From Oscillospiraceae bacterium (GTDB lineage Bacteria > Bacillota > Clostridia > Oscillospirales > Oscillospiraceae): DNA of 40,960 bases. Position 1 is the stretch's first letter. Each line of letters begins with the position of its first letter. The stretch is taken from NCBI GenBank assembly GCA_902790375.1, contig CADARY010000024.1, positions 1-40,960 on the forward strand, written 5' to 3'. The notes under the pieces are model-generated. The model worked only from the letters and a program-made list of their open reading frames with translations, did no database searches and had not been told where the DNA came from. A program made the position numbers and the translations under genes. This document shows, piece after piece, positions 31,699-39,348 of the stretch.

Positions 31699-32529
31699 AT
31701 GGATATGCCGCAGACGGAGGCCTTTGCGGGCGGCAGGCTCCCCCACGCCTGCCTGATCAGCGCGCCCACGCAGGAAGCCTGTCTCAAAAAGGCGCGGGAG
31801 CTGGCCGCCGCGGCCGTATGCTCCAGCGAGGGGACGAAGCCCTGCGGCGTCTGCCGTGACTGCCGGAAGGCGCAGGCCAATATCCACCCGGATGTGATCA
31901 CCCTCTCCCGTCTCACGGATGACAAGGGAAAGCAGAAGCAGAACATCACCGTGGACCAGATCCGCGCCCTCTCCGCCGATGCGCTGATCCTGCCGAACGA
32001 GGCCGGGCGCAAGGTGTACATCCTCGAGGAAGCGGAGACCATGAATCCCGCCGCCCAGAACGCCGCCCTCAAGCTCCTGGAGGAGCCGCCCGCGGGCGTG
32101 GTGTTTCTGCTGTGTACAACAAAGCCCATGCTGCTTCTGGAGACGGTGCGCTCTCGCTGTGCGCTCCTGAAGCTCTCGGGAGAAAGCGTGCCGGGAGCGG
32201 CGGAGGACGCGGCCGAGCTTGCCGCCGCCTATCTCAAAACGGTCAACAGCCGGGACCCGGCCCAGATTTTCCGCTGGTGCGCCCGGAATGAGAACCTGGA
32301 CCCCCAGGCCATGGCAGCCTTTCTCGAGGCGCTGCGCACAAGGCTCACGGACATGCTCTGCCGGCGGGAAAAAAGCGGCAGGCTCTGCGCGGCGGAGCTG
32401 ATGGCGCTCTGCGCGCTTTCCGATCGCTGTACGCGGTATCTGAAGGTCAACACCAATGTGAAGCAATTATTCGGGCTGCTGGCGGTAGACGCCCTGCCCG
32501 ACGGAAACAGAGGAAACGCAATTGATTGA
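31699..32529 (+). CDS. holB: DNA polymerase III subunit delta prime
   Basis: The 276-residue clamp-loader subunit has a zinc site C-x7-C-x2-C-x2-C ('CSSEGTKPCGVCRDC', about 41-55), 'VYILEEAETMNPAAQNALKLLEEPP'-type sensor and SRC-like 'VRSRC' motifs of clamp loaders. The Walker A motif is absent, as expected for delta prime. The 31699 ATG was chosen over GTG 31675 because the promoter places transcription start near 31678; ATG 31705 is also possible. It overlaps ricT by 8 bases, the conserved Firmicutes order (holB-yaaT). Confidence 0.88.
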   Translation: MDMPQTEAFAGGRLPHACLISAPTQEACLKKARELAAAAVCSSEGTKPCGVCRDCRKAQANIHPDVITLSRLTDDKGKQKQNITVDQIRALSADALILPNEAGRKVYILEEAETMNPAAQNAALKLLEEPPAGVVFLLCTTKPMLLLETVRSRCALLKLSGESVPGAAEDAAELAAAYLKTVNSRDPAQIFRWCARNENLDPQAMAAFLEALRTRLTDMLCRREKSGRLCAAELMALCALSDRCTRYLKVNTNVKQLFGLLAVDALPDGNRGNAID

Positions 32530-33859
32530 AGTAGTCAGTATCAAATTCAAAAACCGGGGCAAGTGCTATTTCTTCTCCCCCAACGGGCTGGAGGTGCACA
32601 CCGGCGACAGGGTGATCGTGGAGACCTCCAAGGGCCTCGAGATCGCCGACTGCACCCACGGCAACCACAGCGTCATGGATACCGCCGTGGTCCAGCCCCT
32701 CCGCTGCGTGCAGCGCATCGCCACCAAGGACGATCTGCGCATTGCCGAGCTCAACGTCCAGCGGGAGAAGGAGGCCTTTGTGATCTGCCAGGAGAAGATC
32801 GCAAAGCACAAGCTCGATATGAAGCTGGTGGACGTGGAGTGCAACTTTGAGGGCACGAAGACCATGTTCTTCTTCACCTCCGACGGGCGCGTGGACTTCC
32901 GGGAGCTCGTCAAGGACCTGGCGGGCATCTTCCGCAACCGGATCGAGCTTCGGCAGATCGGCGTGCGGGACGAGGCCAAGATGATCGGCGGCATCGGCAT
33001 CTGCGGCCGCCCCTATTGCTGCAGCCAGTTTCTGGACGATTTCCAGCCCGTCTCGACCAAGATGGCAAAGATCCAGTCTCTCTCCCTCAACCCTGCCAAG
33101 ATCTCCGGCAGCTGCGGCAGGCTCATGTGCTGCCTGCGCTATGAGCAGGAGGCCTATGAGGATCTGATCAAGAAGGTTCCGAAGCAGGGCGCTTTTGTGG
33201 AAACCAAGGACGGCTTCGGCACCGCCGTGCAGATAAACCTCCTGCGCCAGACGGTCAAGGTCCGTCTGGACGACGAGGGGGACGACTCGCTGCACCTGTA
33301 TAAATCCAACGAGCTCTGTGCCGTTCCCGGCGGCAGGCCCAGGGAGGGGGAAAAGCCTGTCTCCACCTTCCGCTATGTACCCGAGCCGGAGCCCGAGGTC
33401 GAGGAGCCGGAGCCCAATCCCTGGTTCCTGGAGGCTCAGTACAACGATCCCGCCCTGCTCGAGACGCCCGCTGACGCCGCCGGGGAGGAGCAGCACCGGA
33501 GCTCCCGCCGCCGTCGGCCCAAGAAGCCCCGTTCTCAGGAGGCACGGCCTGAGAGCAAAGGCGAGGCCAGACCTGAGGCCAAGGCCGAGCACAAGGGAGA
33601 GGACAAGCCGTCCGCGAAGGAAGCCTCCGTCGGCCGTTCCCATCGGGGCAGCAGAAGCCACAGCAAGGGCGCGAGGCCCGAGGGCAAGGCCCACAGCGGC
33701 GAGGCTGCCGCCCGTCATGCGGAAGCGCCGAAGAAGGATGGCGCCGCCGCGCAGGCTGTGCCCGCTCCCGCGCAGGAGGAGGGCGCAAAGTCCAAGCCCA
33801 ACAACCGCCGCCGCTATTACCATGGCAAGCCCAAGGCCAAGGGCGGCGAAAAGGCATAA
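32522..33859 (+). CDS. ricT: PSP1-domain protein RicT/YaaT with long basic tail
   Basis: The N-terminal 270 residues match RicT (YaaT): 'FKNRGKCYFFSPNGLEVHTGDRVIVET', then the cysteine clusters C161-GRPY-C166-C167 and C198-GRLM-C203-C204 that in B. subtilis RicT help hold [4Fe-4S] clusters in the RicA-F-T complex affecting RNA processing, sporulation and biofilm genes. B. subtilis RicT is about 275 residues, whereas this protein has 445. The extra C-terminal ~150 residues are low-complexity and rich in Lys, Arg, Glu, Ala and Pro, probably disordered and possibly RNA-binding. TTG start with AGAGGA. Confidence 0.9.
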   Translation: MIEVVSIKFKNRGKCYFFSPNGLEVHTGDRVIVETSKGLEIADCTHGNHSVMDTAVVQPLRCVQRIATKDDLRIAELNVQREKEAFVICQEKIAKHKLDMKLVDVECNFEGTKTMFFFTSDGRVDFRELVKDLAGIFRNRIELRQIGVRDEAKMIGGIGICGRPYCCSQFLDDFQPVSTKMAKIQSLSLNPAKISGSCGRLMCCLRYEQEAYEDLIKKVPKQGAFVETKDGFGTAVQINLLRQTVKVRLDDEGDDSLHLYKSNELCAVPGGRPREGEKPVSTFRYVPEPEPEVEEPEPNPWFLEAQYNDPALLETPADAAGEEQHRSSRRRRPKKPRSQEARPESKGEARPEAKAEHKGEDKPSAKEASVGRSHRGSRSHSKGARPEGKAHSGEAAARHAEAPKKDGAAAQAVPAPAQEEGAKSKPNNRRRYYHGKPKAKGGEKA

Positions 33860-33864
33860 AAAGG

Positions 33865-33902
33865 CACGGTCCCTTCGTGTACGCGAAAGGGCCGTGTTTT
33901 TT
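33865..33902. terminator. Bidirectional terminator between ricT and spoVT
   Basis: CACGGTCCCTT pairs with AAAGGGCCGTG (33865-33875 with 33886-33896) with one bulge, followed by TTTTTTTT on the plus strand and by a CCTTTTT run on the minus strand. Both ricT and the convergent spoVT end here. Confidence 0.8.
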
Positions 33903-33927
33903 GTTCCCCGGCAGGCTTCTGCCCGCT

Positions 33928-34467
33928 TCAGCTCTCCATCTGCTTGCCCAGGAAGGCCGCCACTGTCTGCGCAAGCTTATACTCGATCTCCCCCGAGGCC
34001 GGGGCCTCCTTCGGCGCGACGAAGAGTACCCCGCCCATCACGTCGCCCTCCGAGATGACCGGCGCTGCCACGGAGACGACGAACCTGTCGTCCGCCTCGC
34101 TCACCGCAACGCCGCTGCCGCCGCTGTGACGATAGAGCGCGCGCTCCTCCAGGATCTCCCCGAGCTGCCGGCTGATGGGCTTTTCCAGCAGCTCCCGCCG
34201 TCCGCCGCCTGCAATGGCGATCACCGCGTCCCGGTCGCACACCGCCGCGATGGCGTCGGTGGAGCGGCGCAGGCTGTCGCACAATTGCCCGGCAAAATCG
34301 CCCAGCTCCCCGATGGGCGAATACTTCTTGAAAATCAGCTCCCCGTCCTTATCCGTGAAAATCTCCAGCGGGTCACCCTCGCGGATGCGCATGGTGCGGC
34401 GGATCTCCTTGGGGATGACGACGCGGCCCAAATCGTCGATGCGCCGCACGATTCCGGTTGCCTTCAT
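33928..34467 (-). CDS. spoVT: Stage V sporulation protein T, AbrB-family regulator
   Basis: The 179-residue protein has an N-terminal AbrB-type swapped-hairpin DNA-binding domain 'MKATGIVRRIDDLGRVVIPKEIRRTMRIREGDPLEIF' and a C-terminal GAF-like domain, exactly the SpoVT plan (178 residues in B. subtilis). It regulates late forespore genes. ATG 34467 has AGGAGG nine bases before it; the TTG at 34473 is too close to the site. Upstream on the minus strand a weak AATACTA element (forward 34506-34512) could be part of a forespore sigma-G promoter, but the -35 is poor. Confidence 0.93.
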   Translation of the reverse strand: MKATGIVRRIDDLGRVVIPKEIRRTMRIREGDPLEIFTDKDGELIFKKYSPIGELGDFAGQLCDSLRRSTDAIAAVCDRDAVIAIAGGGRRELLEKPISRQLGEILEERALYRHSGGSGVAVSEADDRFVVSVAAPVISEGDVMGGVLFVAPKEAPASGEIEYKLAQTVAAFLGKQMES

Positions 34468-34527
34468 ATTCAAAAACCTCCTGCGTTTCTATCTGTTGTC
34501 ACGGATAGTATTTGCAGGACGGAATTT

Positions 34528-36969
34528 TTATTTCCTTGTGATCTCCATGGGGAACATCATTTCCAGCATTTCAACGCCGGGATTTTCGATGTAAGAATCC
34601 CATACTTTATACTGGATGATCTTTCGGCACATGTTCCCGAGCGTGCGGTCAAACTGCGCGCTGTCCAGATCCAGCAGCACGGTACCGCCGCTGAAGAGCT
34701 TGAGCTTGACAGAGACCTCCTTCGCGTCTGCAAAGGCTTTGATCAGCTCATAGCCGTTTTTGTACAGCACCACCGAACCAGCCATCGCCCTGTCCTCGCC
34801 GGGCATCTCCGGGAAGCTGTACTTCACCCCATCGACCAGGAAGGCCATCGACTGCACACCGTCAATGACTCTGTTGTCCTTGTTCCTGATTTTGGTGTAC
34901 AGCGTGGCGCCTGCAAGATCGCTGCCGCCGACCTCGCCCTCAAGCTGAATGCCGATCAGCAGATCCGCGTCCGAATATGCTTCGTCATAGGCGGCATACC
35001 AGGTCCAGTAATCGTCAAATTTGTCGTAGATGTAGCCCGGCTCGTTTTGGAGGATGTTGTAGTTGAAGCCGGTGCTGGGAGCGGCAGCAATACTGATCTG
35101 GATGGAAGATTCCGATGGAGACGATTCAGATGTGCTTGACATTGAAGTTAATCTTGCCGCGGCATTGAGCTCTTCGACCGTCCAGTACTCGCTGGGCGTG
35201 CCCGCATAGACGAATGTCCCGTCGTGCCGGAGGCCGAGGGTACGTTCCTTGTGAAAATCGTCTAGCTTCCAAAGCCGGTCGATCTCTGTCCATGCTGATA
35301 AAGCCTCGCCCTGATTGCTGATGTCCGGGCCAGCAACTACGACTGTTCCATCATTACGGAGTCCGAAAAGCGTAGGACGGTCATAGATACTGCCTGGATA
35401 GATATCCCGAATATTTGTCCATCGGGAAAAGTCGTTTTGCAAGCCTCTGAGATAGCCGACCCCGGCCACTGTCATGTTCTTACGTATTCCAAAAAGGCGT
35501 GTATATGCTGGAGATTCATAAGCACGAACCGATGAGGGATCGACATCCTGCCAACCGGAGGGATCTGTCAGCTTATCAACATCATTGAGTGTCCAGTCCG
35601 GACAGAACAAAACAGTACCGTCAGACTTCACCCCATACAAATGACGGTCTCCATATATTTCCACAACGTCTGCCCAGTCTGAAAGCTCACCAAGGGTGTC
35701 ATATACCCTTCCGTCTGCCCGCAGACCGAGCGTTCGCTTTTCAAGTGCGTAAATCTTTATGACATTGCTCCACCCCTGCACATTGCAGCGGCCTGCGCTG
35801 TTGTCACCCTCAGCCGTGACCGTCCCATCTGACTTTAGAATAACGGTAACGCCTCTGTAGGTTTGACGGTCTATAGTATTGCCATCGTCACGGACGTAGT
35901 AAGCGACCAACCTTGATTGATCTTCCTCCCTACCGCCGGTAGCAACAACAGTTCCATCCTTTTTAAATCCGAGAAGAACCTTACCGCTTGACTGCACAGT
36001 GGAAATATCCGTCCAGCCGGAGACATCGAATTTCCCTTCCCGGTCACCAGCAATCACAACACGTCCATTACGTTGCAAGCCAACTGCATAGACAGGATAA
36101 TTATCTTTCCAACTGCCGCGTAAAACCGCGATAGAGACAATATCCTTCCAACTGCCAATCTCACAGGCACCATTGTCATTGTTTCCGACAGCAAAGACAG
36201 TTCCGTCATCCCGCAGACCAATCACATAATCATAGGGGGATGTATGTATGGAGCTGATTATGATATCTTTCAGTCTCACAGCCGCAATTGTGCAAGAAGC
36301 TGGCACAGGGACAGATTCCCTCACTGGCTCCGGGGACAATTGCGGTTCGGATGCAGTGGTTGCGTTGTCTTCAACATCCTGCAGCAGCAGGATCGACACG
36401 CTGTACACAGTCTGGTGATAGTCCATTATACTGGCATCCCGGAAGCGGATTTCGTTTTCCAGTCCGCCTTTGGTATATTGCATGCGCGGGTAGTCCGACC
36501 CGTATGTGGTGCAGTGATCTATGAACTCCTCCTGCGTGAACTCACAGCCCAGCACAGAAGCAAGCTGGGAGCACAGCATGGGGAGGCTTGCAAAAAACTG
36601 CGTGTCCACGCTGTAGTCGGAGGTGCTGATGTAAGCGTAGAGCCAGTTCCACTTCTGCATATCAAGCCCGCTGCCCGTGGTAACGGGGCCATTGACCTTA
36701 TCACTGAACTGGACTCGAATACCCGTGCGGTCTCCGTTGACAGCCAGCCAGCAGTTATCATGGCTTGGGTCCGCAAGCAGGGTCAGCCCCATGCCGCCAT
36801 ACTTTGCGTTGAAGCGGTCGATGTATTCCGCCGCCGTCATGCCGAAGTATCGTACATCGTCGCTCTTTGGTGTAGACGAACCGGGAAAAGCGTAAGCAAA
36901 CGCAGAAGAACTCTCCGCCGAGAGGACGAGGGCGAGAGCAAGAGCCAGCGCCAAAAGCTTCTTTTTCAC
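34528..36969 (-). CDS. Secreted protein with RCC1-like repeat propeller
   Basis: The 813-residue protein has a Sec signal peptide (VKKKLLALALALALVLSAESSSAFAYA). An N-terminal domain (about 28-220) contains 'YFGMTAAEYIDRFNAKYGG'. A region of RCC1-type beta-propeller repeats follows (about 230-600), each with a 'GLRxDGTVxAxGxN...W.DIxxI' signature (e.g. 'VIGLRDDGTVFAVGNNDNG', 'LLGFKKDGTVVATGG', 'LFGLRNDGTVVVAGPD'). A Ser-rich linker and a C-terminal domain with Tyr/Trp-rich blocks complete it. No sortase motif or membrane anchor was seen, so it is probably exported. Extracellular RCC1/BLIP-II-like propellers bind proteins, but the partner here is unknown. GTG 36969 fits GGAGG seven bases upstream. 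Confidence 0.85.
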   Translation of the reverse strand: MKKKLLALALALALVLSAESSSAFAYAFPGSSTPKSDDVRYFGMTAAEYIDRFNAKYGGMGLTLLADPSHDNCWLAVNGDRTGIRVQFSDKVNGPVTTGSGLDMQKWNWLYAYISTSDYSVDTQFFASLPMLCSQLASVLGCEFTQEEFIDHCTTYGSDYPRMQYTKGGLENEIRFRDASIMDYHQTVYSVSILLLQDVEDNATTASEPQLSPEPVRESVPVPASCTIAAVRLKDIIISSIHTSPYDYVIGLRDDGTVFAVGNNDNGACEIGSWKDIVSIAVLRGSWKDNYPVYAVGLQRNGRVVIAGDREGKFDVSGWTDISTVQSSGKVLLGFKKDGTVVATGGREEDQSRLVAYYVRDDGNTIDRQTYRGVTVILKSDGTVTAEGDNSAGRCNVQGWSNVIKIYALEKRTLGLRADGRVYDTLGELSDWADVVEIYGDRHLYGVKSDGTVLFCPDWTLNDVDKLTDPSGWQDVDPSSVRAYESPAYTRLFGIRKNMTVAGVGYLRGLQNDFSRWTNIRDIYPGSIYDRPTLFGLRNDGTVVVAGPDISNQGEALSAWTEIDRLWKLDDFHKERTLGLRHDGTFVYAGTPSEYWTVEELNAAARLTSMSSTSESSPSESSIQISIAAAPSTGFNYNILQNEPGYIYDKFDDYWTWYAAYDEAYSDADLLIGIQLEGEVGGSDLAGATLYTKIRNKDNRVIDGVQSMAFLVDGVKYSFPEMPGEDRAMAGSVVLYKNGYELIKAFADAKEVSVKLKLFSGGTVLLDLDSAQFDRTLGNMCRKIIQYKVWDSYIENPGVEMLEMMFPMEITRK

Positions 36970-37027
36970 AGCCGTTCCTCCATACAATTGTTTTATATCC
37001 CGAACCATTAACTTTAAAACTGCTTTC

Positions 37028-37056
37028 ATTATAATGGAAACATGGCGGAGGTTCAA
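37028..37056 (-). promoter_or_regulatory. Promoter of the RCC1-like gene
   Basis: On the minus strand TTGAAC (forward 37051-37056) and a perfect TATAAT (forward 37028-37033) are 17 bases apart, about 50 bases before the gene start. Confidence 0.65.
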
Positions 37057-37084
37057 GATCAATTTCACTTTGCAATTGAGCCCG

Positions 37085-37112
37085 GTACAGCAGTACAACA
37101 ATCCCGGATCAG
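37085..37112 (+). repeat. Dispersed repeat, left copy
   Basis: GTACAGCAGTACAACAATCC... with the ending CCCGGATCAG closely matches 38759-38787 in the same orientation. It lies between the RCC1-like promoter and the DUF4143-type ATPase, 153 bases before that gene. Confidence 0.6.
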
Positions 37113-37206
37113 GCTGGCCCAATATTTAGTTCAGCGCGAGCAAAGCGGTTAAATGTCAAAAAACGTGTTTTACTCACGCTTTTCCATATTAAAAAGTGTG
37201 AAGGCA

Positions 37207-37235
37207 TTGACATTTTCCTTCGATATGGCTACAAT
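37207..37235 (+). promoter_or_regulatory. Promoter of the DUF4143-type ATPase
   Basis: TTGACA (37207-37212) and TACAAT (37230-37235) are spaced by 17 bases. An imperfect CACGCTTTT/AAAAGTGTG inverted repeat lies just upstream (about 37176-37193). Confidence 0.7.
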
Positions 37236-37265
37236 GGTCTTACTTCCCAGTCAGGAGGTTACGTC

Positions 37266-38579
37266 ATGAAACGAGATATTTCAAATGAGCTGCTTGTATG
37301 GAAGGAGCAGCCAAAGCGTAAGCCCTTGGTATTGAAGGGCGTGCGTCAATGCGGAAAAACATACATTCTCAAAGAGTTTGGGAAGGAAAACTATTCCCAC
37401 GTTGCCTATTTCAATTTTGAGGAAACGAAATCGTTGAGCTCCATTTTCGAGCAGGACTATGATGTAAAACGAATTTTATTTGAATTGGGTCTGTTTCTCG
37501 GTCAAACGATTACGCCCGGCAGCACGCTGATCATTTTCGATGAGATCCAGGAATGTCCCAGGGCGATCACAGCGCTGAAATACTTTTGTGAGAACGCGCC
37601 GGAATATCATGTGGCCTGCGCGGGTTCTCTTCTTGGCCTTGCCATCCACGCCGAGCAGTCATTCCCTGTTGGAAAAGTAGATATTCACACGCTTTATCCC
37701 ATGTCTTTCTATGAGTTCCTTGCTGCAAGCGGTGAAGAGCTGCTCGCGGATTATCTAATCCATTTACAGCCGGGAGACATTATATCAGAGTTGATCGGCG
37801 GAAAACTGCGCACGGCATTGAAGCAATATTATGTGATTGGCGGGATGCCTGAAGCGGTCTCCACATGGTGCGAAACAAAGGATCTGCAAAAAGTCGAAGC
37901 AGTTCAGCAGGACATTCTCTCGAGCTACGAACTGGATTTTGCCAAGCATGCTCCGCCGAGCGAATTTCCCAAGCTCTCGGCGATCTGGGCGTCCGTGCCG
38001 CAGCAGCTGGCCAAGCCCAACAGCAAATTCATTTTCAGCCATGTGAAGAAGGGCTGGCGGTCCAAAGATCTGGAAGACGCGCTGCAATGGCTGGTGCGTG
38101 CAGGACTTGTCTATCAGGTTTGTAAAGTGGAAAAACCATTTATGCCGCTTTCTTCCTATGCGGATGCCACCAGCTTCAAGCTCTATCTCTGCGACGTAGG
38201 CCTGCTGCGCCGATTGGCACGGCTTCCGGCCGGGGTGGTGCTGGACTCTTCTGAAATCTATACCGAGTTCAAAGGTGCCATGACCGAAAACTACGTACTT
38301 GGCGAACTGGTCAAGCATGTGGATGAGAAAGCCTATTATTGGGTTTCCGGCAATAGCGCCGAGGTCGATTTTATTATTCAATGCGGTAATCATATTGTAC
38401 CGATTGAGGTAAAAGCTGAAAGCAATGTGAGGGCTCGTTCTCTGGCCGAGTACCGCAAGAAGTACACTCCGCCCGTTTCGGTCAAAACTTCGATGAAGGA
38501 CGACGTCAGCGGAAGCGAGGTGCGTCTGATCCCGCTGTATCTGATCGGGTCGATGGGGACGATGATCGGGGATGTGTAA
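37266..38579 (+). CDS. AAA ATPase with DUF4143-type C terminus
   Basis: The 437-residue protein has Walker A 'GVRQCGKT' at 25-32, Walker B 'TLIIFDEIQE' and a C-terminal block of the DUF4143/nuclease-like type ('NSAEVDFIIQCGNHIVPIEVKAES') with an E-x-K core. Genes of this kind are numerous in gut Bacteria and Archaea, often mobile, and are unassigned. The start is set by AGGAGG, and it has its own promoter. Similar repeats on both sides (37085-37112 and 38759-38787) suggest it moved or was copied as a unit. Role unknown. Confidence 0.88.
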   Translation: MKRDISNELLVWKEQPKRKPLVLKGVRQCGKTYILKEFGKENYSHVAYFNFEETKSLSSIFEQDYDVKRILFELGLFLGQTITPGSTLIIFDEIQECPRAITALKYFCENAPEYHVACAGSLLGLAIHAEQSFPVGKVDIHTLYPMSFYEFLAASGEELLADYLIHLQPGDIISELIGGKLRTALKQYYVIGGMPEAVSTWCETKDLQKVEAVQQDILSSYELDFAKHAPPSEFPKLSAIWASVPQQLAKPNSKFIFSHVKKGWRSKDLEDALQWLVRAGLVYQVCKVEKPFMPLSSYADATSFKLYLCDVGLLRRLARLPAGVVLDSSEIYTEFKGAMTENYVLGELVKHVDEKAYYWVSGNSAEVDFIIQCGNHIVPIEVKAESNVRARSLAEYRKKYTPPVSVKTSMKDDVSGSEVRLIPLYLIGSMGTMIGDV

Positions 38580-38629
38580 AAGATGGGCAGGTGCCCTACA
38601 GGTATATTCAACTAAGCTGTTCTCTCCGG

Positions 38630-38663
38630 TTCGTTGTAAATAGTCTATTCTATTTACAACGAA
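38630..38663. repeat. 13-bp perfect inverted repeat after the ATPase gene
   Basis: TTCGTTGTAAATA (38630-38642) and TATTTACAACGAA (38651-38663) are perfect inverted repeats with an 8-base loop, 50 bases after the ATPase stop. There is no T-tract after it, so it may be a structured 3' end or a repeat end rather than a normal terminator. Confidence 0.55.
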
Positions 38664-38744
38664 GGGTTTATTGAGCTTGCGTCAAACAATTTCTCGTCAA
38701 AAAACGATGCACTTTTTCTGACAGATCTACAAACCACAAAAAAC

Positions 38745-38787
38745 GATCCGGGATCGCAGTACGGCAGTACAGGCGATCCCGGATCAG
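38745..38787 (+). repeat. Structured dispersed repeat, right copy
   Basis: GATCCGGGATCGC (38745-38757) and GCGATCCCGGATC (38773-38785) are perfect 13-bp inverted repeats around a 15-base loop that itself holds GTAC...GTAC. The part 38759-38787 matches 37085-37112, so it is a longer copy of the same repeat. Bases 38580-38880 contain only these repeats; no gene is supported there. Confidence 0.6.
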
Positions 38788-38880
38788 TATTAGTCCCCGG
38801 CCAAGCTAAAAATCACGAAATCTTAGCGAGTTTTCGGACCCTATATCACGTTTTCCAAATTATACAACAAAAAAGTCAAG

Positions 38881-39135
38881 TTATTCCCGTTCGTCCTTCG
38901 GCTGACACGCGGTAACCTTGTCCAGATAGTACCGGATGCAACCGTTCAGCACCAGATCGGCGCAGCCTATTGGATCATGGCGGAGCAGCCAGGCCAGTTC
39001 CGAACGCTCGTCGCTGTTCCGGGCGACTTCATCTTCGACGCCCAAGCAGTCGATGTCGATCAGTGTTCCGTCCGTGTAGCGCAGCTCCTCGCTCTCGGAA
39101 TCTTCATGATAATCACAGCAAATCAGTCTTCGCAT
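38881..39135 (-). CDS. DUF6061-like small protein, 84 residues
   Basis: The acidic protein beginning MRRLICCDYHEDSESEELRY carries 'TDGTLIDIDCLGVEDEVARNSDERSELAWLLRHDPIGCADLVLNGCIRYYLDKVTACQP'. This pattern (IDC.xVExEVA...RSELxWL...ADLVLNG) matches a family I recall as DUF6061 in gut Firmicutes accessory regions. GGAGG before the ATG supports it. Function unknown. Confidence 0.6.
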   Translation of the reverse strand: MRRLICCDYHEDSESEELRYTDGTLIDIDCLGVEDEVARNSDERSELAWLLRHDPIGCADLVLNGCIRYYLDKVTACQPKDERE

Positions 39136-39348
39136 TGTGTGTCCTCCTTCTATATTTTACCAATTTTTGCTGTTTCACCCCTCGCGGATGTGCATGGTAA
39201 ACCTGTCAAATTCCGTCAATATGTACTATTCCAGCCCAATGCGTTTAGCCAAATCCAACATAGAAAAGCTGAATTTCTGCCAGGTTTCCAATGTCGTCTG
39301 TGACGGGTCACGATCTTGGATCTATCTGGCAACACAGGAAAAGCCTCC

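Noticed and set aside
34500-34535. Possible sigma-G promoter of spoVT
   Set aside because: The AATACTA element is reasonable, but the -35 match and spacing are poor, so it is mentioned only in the spoVT entry.
39160-39348. Minus-strand fragment 'TLETWQKFSFSMLDLAKRIGLE'
   Set aside because: It looks protein-like and may be a gene remnant, but it is only about 30 codons with no start or ribosome site.
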